A DNA stretch of 64,000 nt from Microcebus murinus (lineage: Eukaryota > Chordata > Mammalia > Primates > Cheirogaleidae). A program made the position numbers and the translations under genes. The notes below the pieces were generated by a model that had not been told where the DNA came from, did not search any database, and saw nothing but the letters and a program-made list of their open reading frames with translations. Below, one piece after another: positions 23,961 to 35,639 of this stretch (positions within the stretch are counted from its first letter, which is position 1; every line of letters starts with the position of its first letter). Location: the NCBI RefSeq assembly GCF_040939455.1, contig NC_134117.1, positions 63,386,501 through 63,450,500 of the forward strand, given 5' to 3'.

Positions 23961-24353
23961 GGACCACATTCAGCAGCAGGAAAAATTGACCACTGCACAG
24001 ACATCAGTAAGATCAGGATGCAAATGCCATTTCTCCCTATTTTATGAATATTTAAAGAAAATTTGTAGAAGCAAGAATCATAATTCTACTTTAGAGGAGA
24101 GAATATTAGATATTGTTATCGAACATTGACCCATATAACTGAGAACTTTTTATAAAGTGAAATAGATTTTTATTTTAATTTAAGGATACTGAATTTTGGC
24201 AGATCTGACAGATTAATATAACATGGCAAGTGTTTGTATAATTAAAAGGCTTATCTTATTTTGGCTTTACTAAGTTTGCTTCCAAATCTATTATTTTGGC
24301 AGTCCTCCTTATTAAACCTGTCTCCTCAAATCAATTATCAAATTAAATGTGTA
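23961..24353. other. Unassigned sequence
   Basis: AT-rich, no repeat or gene recognised. Confidence 0.4.
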
Positions 24354-24683
24354 GGCTAGGTCTGTCGTGCCTCATGCCTGTAATCTCAGCACTTTGGGAG
24401 GCCAAGGTGGGAGGATGGCTTGAGGCCAGTAATTTGAGACCAGCCTAGGTACATAGGGAGACCCTATCTCTACAAAGAAAAAAAAAAAAAGAAAACCCAA
24501 AAAATTAGCTGGGAATGGTGGTGTATACCGGTAGTCCCAGTTACTAGAGTGGCTGAGGTTGAGGATCACCTGGGTCCAGGAATTCCAGGTTTCAGTGAGT
24601 TATTATCACTCTACCACACTGCAGCCTGGGCTACAGAGGGAGAGCCTGTCTCTTAAAAACAAACAAACAAACAAACAAACAAA
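24354..24683 (+). mobile_element. Old Alu (AluJ-like), sense, with (AAAC)n tail
   Basis: Left arm 'cctgtaatctcagcactttg', 'gaggccaaggtgggaggatg' and 'gagaccagcctaggtacata'; A-rich linker near 24477-24500; right arm 'aaaattagctgggaatggtg' and 'cactgcagcctgggctacag'; tail of AAAC units 24655-24683. It is diverged and lacks the strepsirrhine left-arm signature, so it predates the younger copies. No clear target duplication. Confidence 0.9.
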
Positions 24684-24739
24684 GATATGAACTGACTAAC
24701 AAAGCTGGTTATTGAGCAATGTTGAGTACCAGAAAAAAT

Positions 24740-24962
24740 GGAGTCCCAGAAATTATCGGAACTCCAGATTTAATTCTCAGATATAGCCAGGCTCTGCCAC
24801 TTATTAGTCATATGGCTTGGGCTTGGGCAAGGTTTTATCTGCTCTGAATCTCAGTAAAAGTATAAATGAGATAATAATATTTAGCTGGCAGAGAGATTAT
24901 GAAGACTTAATAAGATAAAGTACATAAAGAGTCTAACATGCTCTGGATTATAGCCCTGCTTG
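24740..24962 (+). repeat. MIR SINE
   Basis: Well ordered: 'ccaggctctgccacttatta', 'gtcatatggcttgggcttgg', 'tctgaatctcagtaaaagta', 'taaatgagataataatattt' and 'agagtctaacatgctctgg'. Confidence 0.75.
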
Positions 24963-25549
24963 TGGCAACAATATTGTAATGTAAAGACTTAAAAATAAAA
25001 CTCACCAAAGATCTAATAATCTATGATTGGATCATTGTTCTTACTCTTAGCCAAAGAGAAGAAAATAAATTACTATAGAATTTTTGGGCCTGTAGCAACT
25101 CTTTCTTTTTTATCAGATGTAAGATGAATATGATCATATATTCTTTATTTACTGTTGGCTAGACCCAAAACAGATGTCTGAAAGCTGATCAAGAAATGCT
25201 TAAAAACTAAATGCCCCATTTTTTTTCTCTTTGGAACTTGTGTTCACAAGTTAAGAACTTGTGTTCTTAATATCCTATCTGGTGTAATTTCATTTTTCAT
25301 ATAAAGAAGACTGGCCAGAGTATAAATCTCCACATCTGAGAACTTAAGGAAGATTAGGTGTTCTAAAACTACGTCTTTGCTAAAATGACTAAATCCAGCA
25401 ATTAAAAATGAATGAATATTAACTATGTCAAGATCAACTTAGATTGTTATTAATGAGAAATAAAATAATGTAAATTCAAAAACATTAAAAAGACACTACT
25501 GGACTCTAGCTTTATGGATTTATTTACTTAGCCATTATTTGTTTACTTA
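24963..25549. other. Unassigned sequence with twin hairpins at 25235-25270
   Basis: AT-rich. It holds aacttgtg (25235-25242), loop tt, and cacaagtt (25245-25252), then ttaagaac (25251-25258), loop ttgt, and gttcttaa (25263-25270). These are two abutting perfect 8-bp stems that share the repeated word gaacttgtgttc. Confidence 0.5.
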
Positions 25550-26390
25550 TTTAATTAATAGACTTTTTGTTTTAGAGCAGTTTAAGGTTTATAGAAAAAT
25601 TGATCAGAGAGTGCAGAGTTTCCATAACTCCCTCTCTCCCTTTAGTTTGTCCTAATTACCATCTTGCATTGATGTGATACATTTGTTATAATTGATGAAC
25701 TATTATCAGTACCTTATTATTAACTAAAGTCCATAGTTTACATTATGGTTCATTCTTTGTGTTGCACAGTTGCATGGATTTTGACACATGCATAATGTCA
25801 TGTATCTGCCATTACAATATCATACACAATAGTTTCACTGCCCTAAAAGACCCCACATGCTCTACCTATTCGTTCTTCCCACCAGCCCCAGCCAACCATT
25901 GATCTTTTTACTGTCTCTATAGTTTTACCTTTTCTAGAATGTCATATAGTTGGAATCATATAGTATGTAGCCTTTTCAGACTGGCTTCTTTCATTTAGCA
26001 ATATGCTTTTAAGTTTCCTTCATGTTTTTTTCATGGCTTGATAGCTCATTTCTTTATTTTTAGTGCTGAATAATATTTCATGGTATGGATATACTGTGGT
26101 TTATCTATTCAGACATCTTAGTCGCTTCCAGTTTTTAGCAATTATGAATAAAACTGCTATCAACATTCATATGCATGCTTTTGTATGTTCATAAATTTTG
26201 AACTCATTTGGGTAAATACCGAGAAGCATGATTGCTATTTCCTATTGTAAGTTTATGTTTAGTTTTGTAAGAAAGTTTTTTCCAGAGTGGCTGTACCAAC
26301 TTTCATTTCCACCAGCAATGCATTGAGAGTTCCTGATGATCCACTTACCAGCATTTGGGCTTGTCAATATTTTGTATGTTAGCTGCTTAT
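25550..26390 (-). mobile_element. L1M (L1MB-like) 3' fragment, antisense
   Basis: Reverse complement of an old L1 3' UTR and ORF2 end: 'tttagagcagtttaaggttt', 'gcagagtttccataactccc', 'tagttggaatcatatagtat', 'tgctgaataatatttcatgg', 'ccagagtggctgtaccaact' and 'ccaccagcaatgcattgaga'. A colinear ~840 bp. Confidence 0.8.
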
Positions 26391-26419
26391 TTAGTTAGTA
26401 TGTATGTATGTGCATATGT

Positions 26420-26560
26420 ATTTTACTTCTTCAGTATAGCATAAGTGCCATCAGGGCACAGATTTTGACTGCTTTGTTCATTGCTAGCCCAATTCCCTAG
26501 AGCAGTTCATGGCATATAGTGGGTGCTCAATAAATGTTTGTGGAGGAGGTAAAATGAATG
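26420..26560 (+). repeat. L2 LINE 3' end
   Basis: 'gtgccatcagggcacagatt' and 'ttcattgctagcccaattcc', then 'gtgggtgctcaataaatgtt' followed by 'gaatgaatc'. This is the usual last ~130 bp of L2. Confidence 0.7.
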
Positions 26561-26912
26561 AATCACAAAAATGAAGAATAAACATCTTTAGGAATAATTT
26601 CTAGTTAGACACAGTTGTTGACAGTATCAGTATTTTCCTAAGAATCAATAATAAATGTATATGACTTTTATTATAAATGGTGATAAATTGGTGTTTACAT
26701 TTGGAATCATAGTTGGCTCCAAATCAACACATCTTTACAAGTAAGTCACACTCTGGGTTCAAACAGATTCAAATGCAAAGCTTAAAAAAAATATTGACTT
26801 CATAATAAACTAAACTCTACCTTCACTAAACCACTTTATAAAACAAGTTCTCCATTAGTTATTTTCAAAGGAAGTAACATATAACATGTACAATTTAATG
26901 ATGTGGAATCTA
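26561..26912. other. Unassigned sequence
   Basis: AT-rich, no repeat or gene recognised. Confidence 0.4.
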
Positions 26913-27100
26913 GAGCGCTTGTCCTTAACCTTGACTACAAGTTAACATCACTTGGAGAGTTTCTCTCAAAATACCCAGAGCCTGTCTCTCCCTGCAGAGA
27001 ACTTGATTTAAGTATTCACGCCTGTTTCATCTCCTTTCCCAGGTAGTCCTGTAAGTTCCCCACGTGATTCCAGTGCACATCCAGAGTTAAGACAAACCAC
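26913..27100 (+). mobile_element. MER5/MER20-type hAT fragment
   Basis: Ordered matches to this non-autonomous hAT consensus: 'gtccttaaccttgactacaa', 'aacatcacttggagagtttc', 'aatacccagagcctgtctct' and 'cacgtgattccagtgcacat', then 'cagagttaagacaaacca'. Confidence 0.6.
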
Positions 27101-27379
27101 ATTTGGGTCTTAAAAACCTCAGTACTGATTTTGGTCAAGAGATACTAAAACAAAGTATTTGAAAGAAATATTAAAAGCTATATAAAAATACATTGTCAAG
27201 AATTTAAAGCAGCATTTTAAAGCATAAAACCTCACAGGTTATCAAATATTGTTTCTGTAGTTGCCAGATTATAAAAACATGAATCAAATACAGGAACCAT
27301 ATGATACTCCGCTCTCTATCCTTTTTCTAATCTACCCATAACCCTGATAAGAAAAGTGAGCAAAAACTACTTAAGTGGT
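27101..27379. other. Unassigned sequence
   Basis: No repeat or gene recognised. Confidence 0.4.
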
Positions 27380-28000
27380 AAAGGTATCGTACCTCTCCAT
27401 CAGCAGCCTAGAGAGGTGAGGCCATATATAAACCTGTTATCTCATCTTTGGAAAGCAACTTGGAATTACTATTTAAAATTTATCATATCTTTTGGTCTAG
27501 AATTATATGTCTAAGAATTTACTCAGCAGAACTAAACTTTCATTGCAGCCTTACATGCAGTAGCAAAAACAGATAAACATCCTAAATGTCCACCAATAGG
27601 GAAAAGATTGAAAAGGTACCAGTTACAATCTTAATAAGAACCACTATATTTTTACAAGATTTAAATTTAACGTAAGTATATCTCTGTGTACTGAAATGAA
27701 TTATATACATTATCCATTCTAAAGCAACAGAAACAAGTTAACAATTTTAACCTATGCTTATATTTTTATAAAAATAAACTCATTTAACACTCTGTACAAA
27801 ACTTAAAAATTGTTTTTGTGTGGTACTTAATGTGAAAAAGATCTGAGAAGATACTAAAAAATGCTTATCAATGATTACATGTGGAGAATGGGCTTGGGGA
27901 TGAGGGAGAACTTTTTGATTTTTATTTAACCAACCTTTAAAGTTAGTTTTAGTATTTTAAATCAACCTTCACCATATTTGAAATTTAAACAAAGGAATGA
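27380..28000 (+). mobile_element. L1M 3' fragment, sense
   Basis: 'ctaagaatttactcagcaga', 'cattgcagccttacatgcag', 'catcctaaatgtccaccaat' and 'agggaaaagattgaaaagg' follow the ORF2/3' UTR junction of old L1 in the sense direction. Later text is AT-rich and fits less well. Confidence 0.55.
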
Positions 28001-28647
28001 AAATGAAATGAACTCCTGAATTCCTTAACGACTTCCATGACTTTTGTTTTTTGACTTTTCTGTTAAGCAGAGTATACTATATATCATAAGACTCGTGGGC
28101 AAATTTAGCCAATCATGGCTAACATCCTAATAAATATTTAGTTTTGTGTATAGACACCATCATTCTCCATCTGCTTGTCTTCTCAGTGTTTCTAAAACTC
28201 CCTGCAATACCAGTCTGAACAGAAGTTGGATTCTTCTCAAAAGTGGACCTTGAACATGTGCCTAGGAATTAAAACATAATAATCTTTTGAGAAACATCTA
28301 TGGCAGTTGCAGTCTATCTAGTTATAGAGTGGTGAGAAGTGGGTGTAGCTTCCATAGCATGCTTGCAATTCCATTTCTAAATACTCAGAGGCCATTTTAC
28401 ATGATGTCACTGGGGTCTGGAGCCCAAGCTCCTCTTAATAGGTAGGGTGATTAAGATGTATTTTTCCTTCCACGGGATATTGAAGCTATTGACCAGCTCC
28501 TTCATCAGGCTTCTCTTCCCCAAGGTTAGGAAGAAAGTGACTACAGTGTATTCCCATAGCTGCCTGTGCCCACGAACACAGTCAGGGTCGGAAGCACAGT
28601 GAAGCTCCAGGCTGCAGAGGCTGTTTCTCACTCATTGGACTCTATCC
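28001..28647. other. Unassigned sequence
   Basis: No repeat recognised. A 74-codon minus frame at 28407-28631 is not recognisable. Confidence 0.4.
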
Positions 28648-28790
28648 AGTGGTTCTCACCCCCATGCACAGTGGAATAACTTAAGATGATTCCTCACAGA
28701 TTGTGGTTGAATTTATTTGCATAGGCATTGCTAGTTTATAAAAGTATGCCAGGTGATTCTAATATGTGGTCAAGCCTGAGAGCTGTGTGT
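28648..28790 (+). mobile_element. MER5-type hAT fragment
   Basis: Begins with the typical end 'cagtggttctcacccccatg' and carries 'ggtgattctaatatgtggtc' near its far side. The middle is diverged. Confidence 0.55.
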
Positions 28791-29239
28791 TTAACTGGGT
28801 TCATTTCAGGAATACTGTAGAAATTTTAGCTAAATACTAAACATCTGTAAAAGATAACTCAATAACCAGGCCAGGTCTTCAAGATTTTTCAGGTTAGCCT
28901 AAGTACAAATGAAAGAGATTTTCCCACCGTACTCCAGAGTCTCTCTGCTCCTACTCACAGCTCCTACTCTGGCTGGGCCTTACTGTTGACTTGGAGCATT
29001 GTAGAGGGGTTCCAGGTGGGGTGATCTGGCCAGAAGAAGCTTGCTGTGGGGCTCAGAACTTCACCATTGCCTGTTGTGCTGCTGTAGGTGGGATTCACTG
29101 GTCTTGCAAGCAGAGTCACTGCCCCAGGGTGCAGACTGGGAAGGTATTCTGTTTCAACCCCAGCTGGTACACTGCAAGTCAGTTTTTGTACTGACCACCT
29201 GGAGTTAGTGTAGACCCCACATGTTAAAGGGCATGGTCA
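28791..29239. other. Unassigned sequence
   Basis: G+C is a little higher from 28920 to 29200. A short plus frame (67 codons) is not recognisable. Confidence 0.4.
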
Positions 29240-29890
29240 CAAATAAGACTGCCTTCGTGTCAGAACAAGTGGCTACAAATCCTTGAGGTTCCCAGGATCT
29301 TTCTTGAGTTTGATAATTTACTAGGATGGCTCACAGAACTCAGGAAAGCACTGTACTGTGATTACAGTTTTATCATAAAAGATACATAACTCAGGAACAA
29401 CTGAATGAAAAAACACAAGGCAGGGTCTGGGATGGCCCCAAACCAGAGCCTTGTTCTCTCTTCTTGTAGAATCAGGGCTTGTCACCCTCCTGCCATATCA
29501 ATGTATTAACCAAGCAAGAAGTTCCAGCATATTTCCCTGTCCATTACATAGGTGTGATTGATTAAACATTGGCCTCATGATTGAACTCAATCTCCAACCT
29601 CCCTCACCTCCCTGGAGGTCAGGCTGATTCAAAGCCCCAACCCTCTAATCATGGATTTGGTCCTCCTGTGGACCAGCTCCCATCCTGAGTCATCTTGTCT
29701 CATTAGTATAAACTCAGGTTTGATCCAAGGGACTCATGACTAACAGTGACTCTCCTGTTACTGTGAAAATCCAAGGTTGTAGGTTCTCTCTCCCAGCAAC
29801 CAGGGACAAAGGCCTTTCTAGTTCTTTATTATACAACAAAAGTTCTCTCTGAAACCAGACTTGGAAGTTGGAGGTGGAGAATTCAGCTTC
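29240..29890 (-). mobile_element. ERVL-class LTR (MLT2-like), antisense
   Basis: Read on the minus strand this follows an ERVL LTR. The + strand shows 'gataatttactaggatggct', 'cacagaactcaggaaagcac', 'attgaactcaatctccaacc', 'cctccctggaggtcaggctg', 'aaccctctaatcatggattt', 'agctcccatcctgagtcatc' and 'aaccagggacaaaggccttt'. About 600 bp with no adjoining internal region, so probably a solo LTR. Subfamily is from memory. Confidence 0.6.
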
Positions 29891-30879
29891 CACATAATCC
29901 TTGGGCTCTAGAACAGTGACTTGTCATGGTCCTTTTGGGTTATGGTCCTTCTCTCTTCTTGGGAATTGTTTAAAGAATCAGTGTTCAGTCTTTTGGGGCC
30001 TCTTCTCCTTACTTCCCTACCTTGAGATGTATCCCCTGTCTGTGTACTGTCCTGCGTTTCCACCCCCACATCTTTTTCACTCCTCAAACCCTAAAAACCT
30101 AAACAAAACAAAGCTCAGTAAGATAAACCCCACCTACATTCCTTTTTCCCAACAGAACCAAATTGCCCATTAATCCTAGAACAGGAGGTAATGTTTTAGA
30201 ACAGACCAGTTCCGATCCTAGAGGGCATGGAGTGCTTGATCTGCAGTTACTTTTAGGAAGCTGGGGAGAGATTGTTTGCCTTTCATTCTTCAAGAAACAT
30301 AATGAATAAAAACAAAACCATTACATCGTCCATTAAAAGAGTCTGAACTCTGAGCAGTTCAGGATAAGGCATGTAACATACTGCTGGACACAGGTAATAA
30401 TGCTTCTAAAGCCTTCAAATCCAGTTCTGAATTTACTTTTGAAACTAAGGTTAATTTGGCATAATAAGTTTTATCAAATTAACTCTAAAGTGATGTTTAC
30501 TCACGCATTCTCCTTCTGAAATGTATTCTGAAGGTTACATTTTGTATGATCTTTCTGTCTTAAGTATTTTGGTTACCCTCAAGAAAAAACAATGCAAGAC
30601 AGCATGAGTCTTTTCTCAAACTGAATCATATCCATCCATTTCCAGTTATCTTTTCACTGTTTTTTGTAAAAGGAGTTGGTGTTTGATTGGTTTAAATCTC
30701 CTCCAAAGGGCCATGGTTTTTATGATCTTTTTGATCAGAAATGTGGTCTTCCTGAGCACAGAATGACTCAGGATGTAGTGAAACAGAATCAGTCTTCTAA
30801 GGTTGGATAGAAACTAGGACAACTATGTATCTGCTACATGGCCATGGCAAATTCCATCCTAGAAGCTTGCAGATCTATG
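29891..30879. other. Unassigned sequence
   Basis: No confident repeat. A 90-codon plus frame (29901-30173) is pyrimidine-rich and not recognisable. Confidence 0.4.
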
Positions 30880-31050
30880 ATCTTATCTAATAAGGCTTAA
30901 TTTCCACATCAACTTTGGAAGATAGATAATTATGCCCTAAAATTTATACATCAGAAAATTTAAGTTAAGGAGATTTTACATTAATGAATGGAGGTGGTAA
31001 GTAGTGGACACAGGATTCAGTTATTTTGAGAATTCAAACTCCTTCCAAAG
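30880..31050 (-). repeat. Probable MIR fragment, antisense
   Basis: 'ataattatgccctaaaattt', 'atacatcagaaaatttaagt', 'ggtggtaagtagtggacaca' and 'ggattcagttattttgagaa' follow the reverse complement of MIR. Confidence 0.55.
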
Positions 31051-31402
31051 TGCCATAGGGGTAATTGTTTCTACAGTACTCTGTACAATATATACTTCAG
31101 TCATCTCTTAATTCTCAGTTTGTAAAGTGTTTTTTATCAGCAATACAAATCAAAGTGCCCAGCAGGTTATTAAAGGTAAGCTAACTATTAGGTTCATTCA
31201 GTCATTGCATTTTTCTGAATAGCTTCTATTTCTACTGCAAATGAGACTGGCACATATAAATTACACTCGTTGTTTTGTCTGTTCTATAAACACTGAATCA
31301 CATCATTCTACAATATTGTATAATGATGATGGATAAAAGTAGTCACAGATTAATTTGGTTTTATGAAAGCCACTAATTCATGAAATAAAAGGAATGGTTC
31401 TT
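31051..31402. other. Unassigned sequence
   Basis: No repeat or gene recognised. Confidence 0.4.
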
Positions 31403-32057
31403 TCAGCGGAAAAGAACCCAAACCCTGTAAAGTAATTTAAAAAGGTTGGTTCTAAGCCCAATATGTGTGACCAGGGCACGGAGAGCCACGCCCAAGAAGC
31501 CTGGAGTAAGTGGTCTTACTGTGGTTGGGTTAGTTTGGTTTTATACGTTTTGGGAAGACAGTCATAAATCAATACAAGGAAGGCATACATTGGTTTGGCC
31601 CAAACAGGCAGGACATCTAGAAGCAGAACATTACAGGTTACAGGAAGGTTTAAAGATTCTTTGATTTGTAATTGGTTATAAAAATGAATCTTTGTCTAAA
31701 GACTTGGAATGTTTTAAGTTAAGGAAATCCATTAATCAGAGACAAGCCACTGGACACATACCGCACTTATACCCAGACGCAAGTGATGTGTTAAGTAAAT
31801 TGATGACCTGCAGGTGTGGTTTAACCTTTGTCTTCCATGGCTTTAGGCTCCTTAGTGATTTTGTATCTCATTGTTACAAAGAATAATTCCAAAAGGGACC
31901 GGGCATAACTAGGCATGTCTGACCTCCCTTCTCCTCTTGGCTGGCAACTGAGTTTTAAGGTTTTATTTTGGGGGGTTCCCTTGGCCAAGAGAGGGTCCAT
32001 TCAGCAATTCAGCATTCAGTTGACTGCTGGGGGGGGGTAAGATTTCATTTTAGTTCA
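31403..32057 (-). mobile_element. ERV1-type solo LTR, antisense
   Basis: Minus-strand LTR of about 655 bp. Its 5' end lies near 32057 (tgaactaaaatgaaatc in LTR sense) with a run of nine C just inside. Its 3' end lies near 31403. The + strand shows 'ccttggccaagagagggtcc' and 'aattccaaaagggaccgggc', then 'catggctttaggctccttag' and 'ttatacgttttgggaagaca'. No retroviral gene sequence adjoins it. I know this as an ERV1-class LTR type but do not assign a name. Confidence 0.65.
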
Positions 32058-33716
32058 CGATTTGTTCTACCGTTAGATCATAGAGATTTAAAACTGCCAT
32101 TTGGAATCTTTTGTTTGAATTGATATTATTTAAACCAATTTAATTAAAAAAATTTTTTTTGTTTCATAAGCTTTCAAATTTGTATCTCTGATGATCTTGC
32201 CAGGCAGATCTCAAATTCACAAGTTATAGTGCATTTGACAGTGCTTACAACAACTAATAACCAGGTTCAATGACAGTGATCCAGTTTCAGCAGGTACTAT
32301 AATTGCAGATTATACTCTTCATGGTTTCTTCTTTGTGTGAATAGTAAGTGTATGAAATCTTGAGTCAACATTTCCTTTTCTGTTGCATAAACAGTGCTGA
32401 AAGCTTAATGATCAGCTGGAGAAGAGGCGTAATGAATAGTTGCAGCATTGTTCATTAAACACCGTGGTGGTTCTTTCTTTGCCATCATTTCATGTGTGCT
32501 TGAATTTTGCATTTCCTAGTCTGTCATTCTCCTTGAGCATTGGACACTCCCCCGAGGTAATTGCTGTGACACACATAGAGCTTCTCTCCTGCAGCAGTGG
32601 AAATGTCTCTCCTTCTCCTTGAGCTCACTTTATGGGAGAGACTATACTTTTGAGGATGGCAAATCTGCCAAAAGTGACTCATCCATTCATACTGCAATAG
32701 AGAGATTTCTTTAGGTAGATGTGGCCTTTTGCCTAAGTAAGCGCTGTATGGCTTTTCTGTAAATTAAGAGTGTAATTTTAAGTAATTTGGGACTGGAACT
32801 GGAATTCACAATTTTATGCTGCAACTGATTTTAGATCACTGTATTACTTTTTTATAATTTGGTTTCCACCCATATATATCTTATGTTATAGATATCGACA
32901 AATCTTGCTCTACTCGATAAATTAAATCTCTAAATTACTGAAATGTTACCATATGTAATGATCTGGTATCATCTTTAGTAGCCTGTTAACATATTGTGAC
33001 AATGTGCTATTCATGTCTCCCCAGGGCCAACCCACAATTAAGTGCTAACACAATAAGAAGTCTTACTCCAGAAATGGATTCCAGAACATGTGTTGCAGTG
33101 AATAGAACTACTGTTTATTTCACCCAAAGTATTAAGCTGTGGCTCTTTATTATATTGTATTTATTCTCTTTTGTTTGCACGTTGGAATTTGGTAAAGGAA
33201 AAGACTCCCTTTTGTAATCTTCTAGTACCCTTCAGTTTGAATTGCAGGGGAAACAATTTTTTAGAAAAATAGTGCGTTAGCTTCTTTATGTTGTTCTTTA
33301 GAAAGCATTACCTAGTTTGGCAGTAAGTATAATTATCTGCAAATATGAGTGAGTTGGGCAAGAGACCTGTGCTTCCTTAGGTATTAATATGTCATTTTGG
33401 GGGAAAATAACTCAATGGAGATTATTTCATTATGTAAACAATTTGTGATGGAGAATTCCTCAAGCAACATCATAAACCACTAGATGGTAAATTTTTCAAA
33501 AAAATTATAAAACATATTTATTGTGTTAGGATGATAAGTCAGTAAGCAAAATACAGGTTTTACTAGTTGAAAAACTTTAGAATGAGTTTACATTTAGGTA
33601 AATTTAACTGCCAAACTTTGTTATCATGGCTAAAGCAGCTCATTTGTTGTCTGTAGACTGTTTCAGGGGAACAAAAACCTGTTGGTAAGCTCACCTGCTC
33701 CCCACCTTTGTTGTTC
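32058..33716. other. Unassigned sequence
   Basis: About 1.7 kb with no repeat recognised and only short frames (73 codons at most). 32400-32650 and 33360-33620 look like unique sequence. Confidence 0.4.
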
Positions 33717-33814
33717 TCCTTGATACATTTTTTTTTTTTTAAGTTTTTAAATTTAAATTATTTTTAATTAACAAATTATAATTGTATGTATTCATGGGTC
33801 CTTGATACATTTTT
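33717..33814 (-). mobile_element. L1 stub of 66 bp with perfect 16-bp target duplication
   Basis: tccttgatacattttt at 33717-33732 is repeated exactly at 33799-33814. Between them are poly(T) and 'aacaaattataattgtatgt', the reverse complement of an L1 3' UTR end. It is therefore a severely 5'-truncated antisense L1. Confidence 0.85.
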
Positions 33815-34318
33815 GACAGAATGATTAACTGCTTAAGAGAGTTGGAATTATTTTGAACACTTTGCTTACTCAAGAAATAAATTTCTACATAAACTAAAAT
33901 TTCAAATAAAAAGACCTTTCTGGGTCAGATACATTATCATAAACATTGATGAAATTTGTTATTCTGAAAATAAATAAGAGTCATGTGATTTATAAACCTA
34001 CAATATTATTTGGATGCCTAAAAGTCACTAATTCCCCAATTCTTACTTAAAATACTAGGTTTTTTTAACCCTGCTCTCCCACGAACTCCACATGTTTTCT
34101 AACTGCATTTATGGAGTAATAATCCATTTGTAGTTTTCCAATGGTTAACCACCATTCCCAATAAGTTACGTCCAGGCTATGACAAAGTGCATCTTCTTTT
34201 TCTTATGTCTATTTGTTTAGTCACAGTAGAACAGCATGACATTTTAAAAATGTGTTGACATTGTCTGTAAATGCCTTTTGTGCCTTTGTGAGTGCCTGGC
34301 TGCCAAGGTAATGTGAGT
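33815..34318. other. Unassigned sequence
   Basis: AT-rich, no repeat or gene recognised. Confidence 0.4.
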
Positions 34319-34434
34319 AATAAAGGAAATAAAGGAAATAAAGGAAAATAAGAGAAACAAGGAAAGAGAGATGGAAGTAGGAGAAAGAAAAGCAGATGAA
34401 GTAGGAGAAAGAAAAATGAAGAAAGAAAGAAGGA

Positions 34435-34486
<52 letters not shown>

Positions 34487-34530
34487 ACAAAAGAGAGAGG
34501 GAAAGGGATATTAAGGGAGAGAGAAGAGTT
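34319..34530. repeat. Polypurine tract with (GAAA)n core
   Basis: About 210 bp nearly all A/G on the + strand, with only scattered T or C. It holds three 'ataaagga' repeats (34319-34345) and a perfect (AAAG)n block at about 34427-34486. The 122- and 89-codon minus frames here translate mainly to F/S/L and are composition by-products. Confidence 0.95.
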
Positions 34531-34919
34531 GAACCAAATGTTCAATAGTCTACCTTTACCAAAATATTCATATTTATGCCAAATGGCATATTTTCATTTA
34601 CCTTTTACTTCTTTCGCTTTTGACATGAAGATGCATTTCAACTAAGGAAGTTTAAAGATTCTGTCATTTTGTTTAGCATGAGTACTGCACCGGGAGTAGG
34701 TGTTTTGAGTTGAAATAATATTTTATTTAAGGGATTTGCAATGTTCAGTTGTGATCTAAAGTAAAGCTGGTTTTCTTTTTACTTTGAATTTCTTACGCTT
34801 ATTAATGTTTTTATTGTGGTTTCCTTTTGGATGAGTAGTCAAATAGCATACACAGTTTTATCATTTGGCATTCACTCATTCAACAACCCTTCCTCCCACA
34901 CATAAACCGTCTATTTTCT
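34531..34919. other. Unassigned sequence
   Basis: No repeat or gene recognised. Confidence 0.4.
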
Positions 34920-35349
34920 TTATTGTAGGCAGCTATTCTTAAAAACTGAAGTCAGATCACTTTACTTCTTCAAGCCATCCTGTCTTACGTGGAATAAAAT
35001 CTGAACTTCTTGCCCACCGCACAGGGTCTTATTTGACGCACCCCTGCCAGCATCTTCGAACGTGCCTTCCTACACTCAACGATAGAAGAGCCTCCCTCCA
35101 TTTATTCCCCGGACATAAATAATATGTTCTGCTCAGGACTTTGGACTTGCTGTTCTTGTTTCGTGAGCCACTCTTCCCTCAGACCTTCTCTCACTTCATT
35201 CACATACCTGCCTCAGTGTCCCCTTCTCTGAAGAGCCGTACTGAGCAATCTGCATAAGATAAACCCCTTTGCCCTTCCCTGCAGTCACTCTCTAACTTCT
35301 CAGTTTACTTGGCTTTTTTTCATAACACTTTTTAAGATCTGAATTTACA

Positions 35350-35401
<52 letters not shown>

Positions 35402-35500
35402 GCATATATACTGTTTCCCCCCGTTGAAGTGTCAGCTCAGCTCTCTGAGGGCAGGAGCTGGTTTGCTCACTGTTACGTTCCTGTTTGCACAGTAGTGAGG
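34920..35500 (+). repeat. L2 LINE, sense, interrupted by (AC)n
   Basis: 'tgaagtcagatcactttact', 'gtggaataaaatctgaactt', 'acagggtcttatttgacgca' and 'cttctctgaagagccgtact'; then the (AC)24 array, and after it 'ctctctgagggcaggagctg', which continues L2. Confidence 0.65.
35349..35397. repeat. (AC)n microsatellite
   Basis: About 24 uninterrupted AC units, inside an L2 block. Confidence 0.97.
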
Positions 35501-35544
35501 TGGTGTAGTTGTGGTGCCTGCCTTTGTTCACAGTATTAAGTGGG

Positions 35545-35591
35545 GAGACACTGATAGAAGGAAATCAATTAAACGTCCTTGTATTAAGTGC

Positions 35592-35639
<48 letters not shown>

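Noticed and set aside
34177..34545. 122-codon minus-strand frame
   Set aside because: Translation of the polypurine/GAAA tract, almost only F, S and L.
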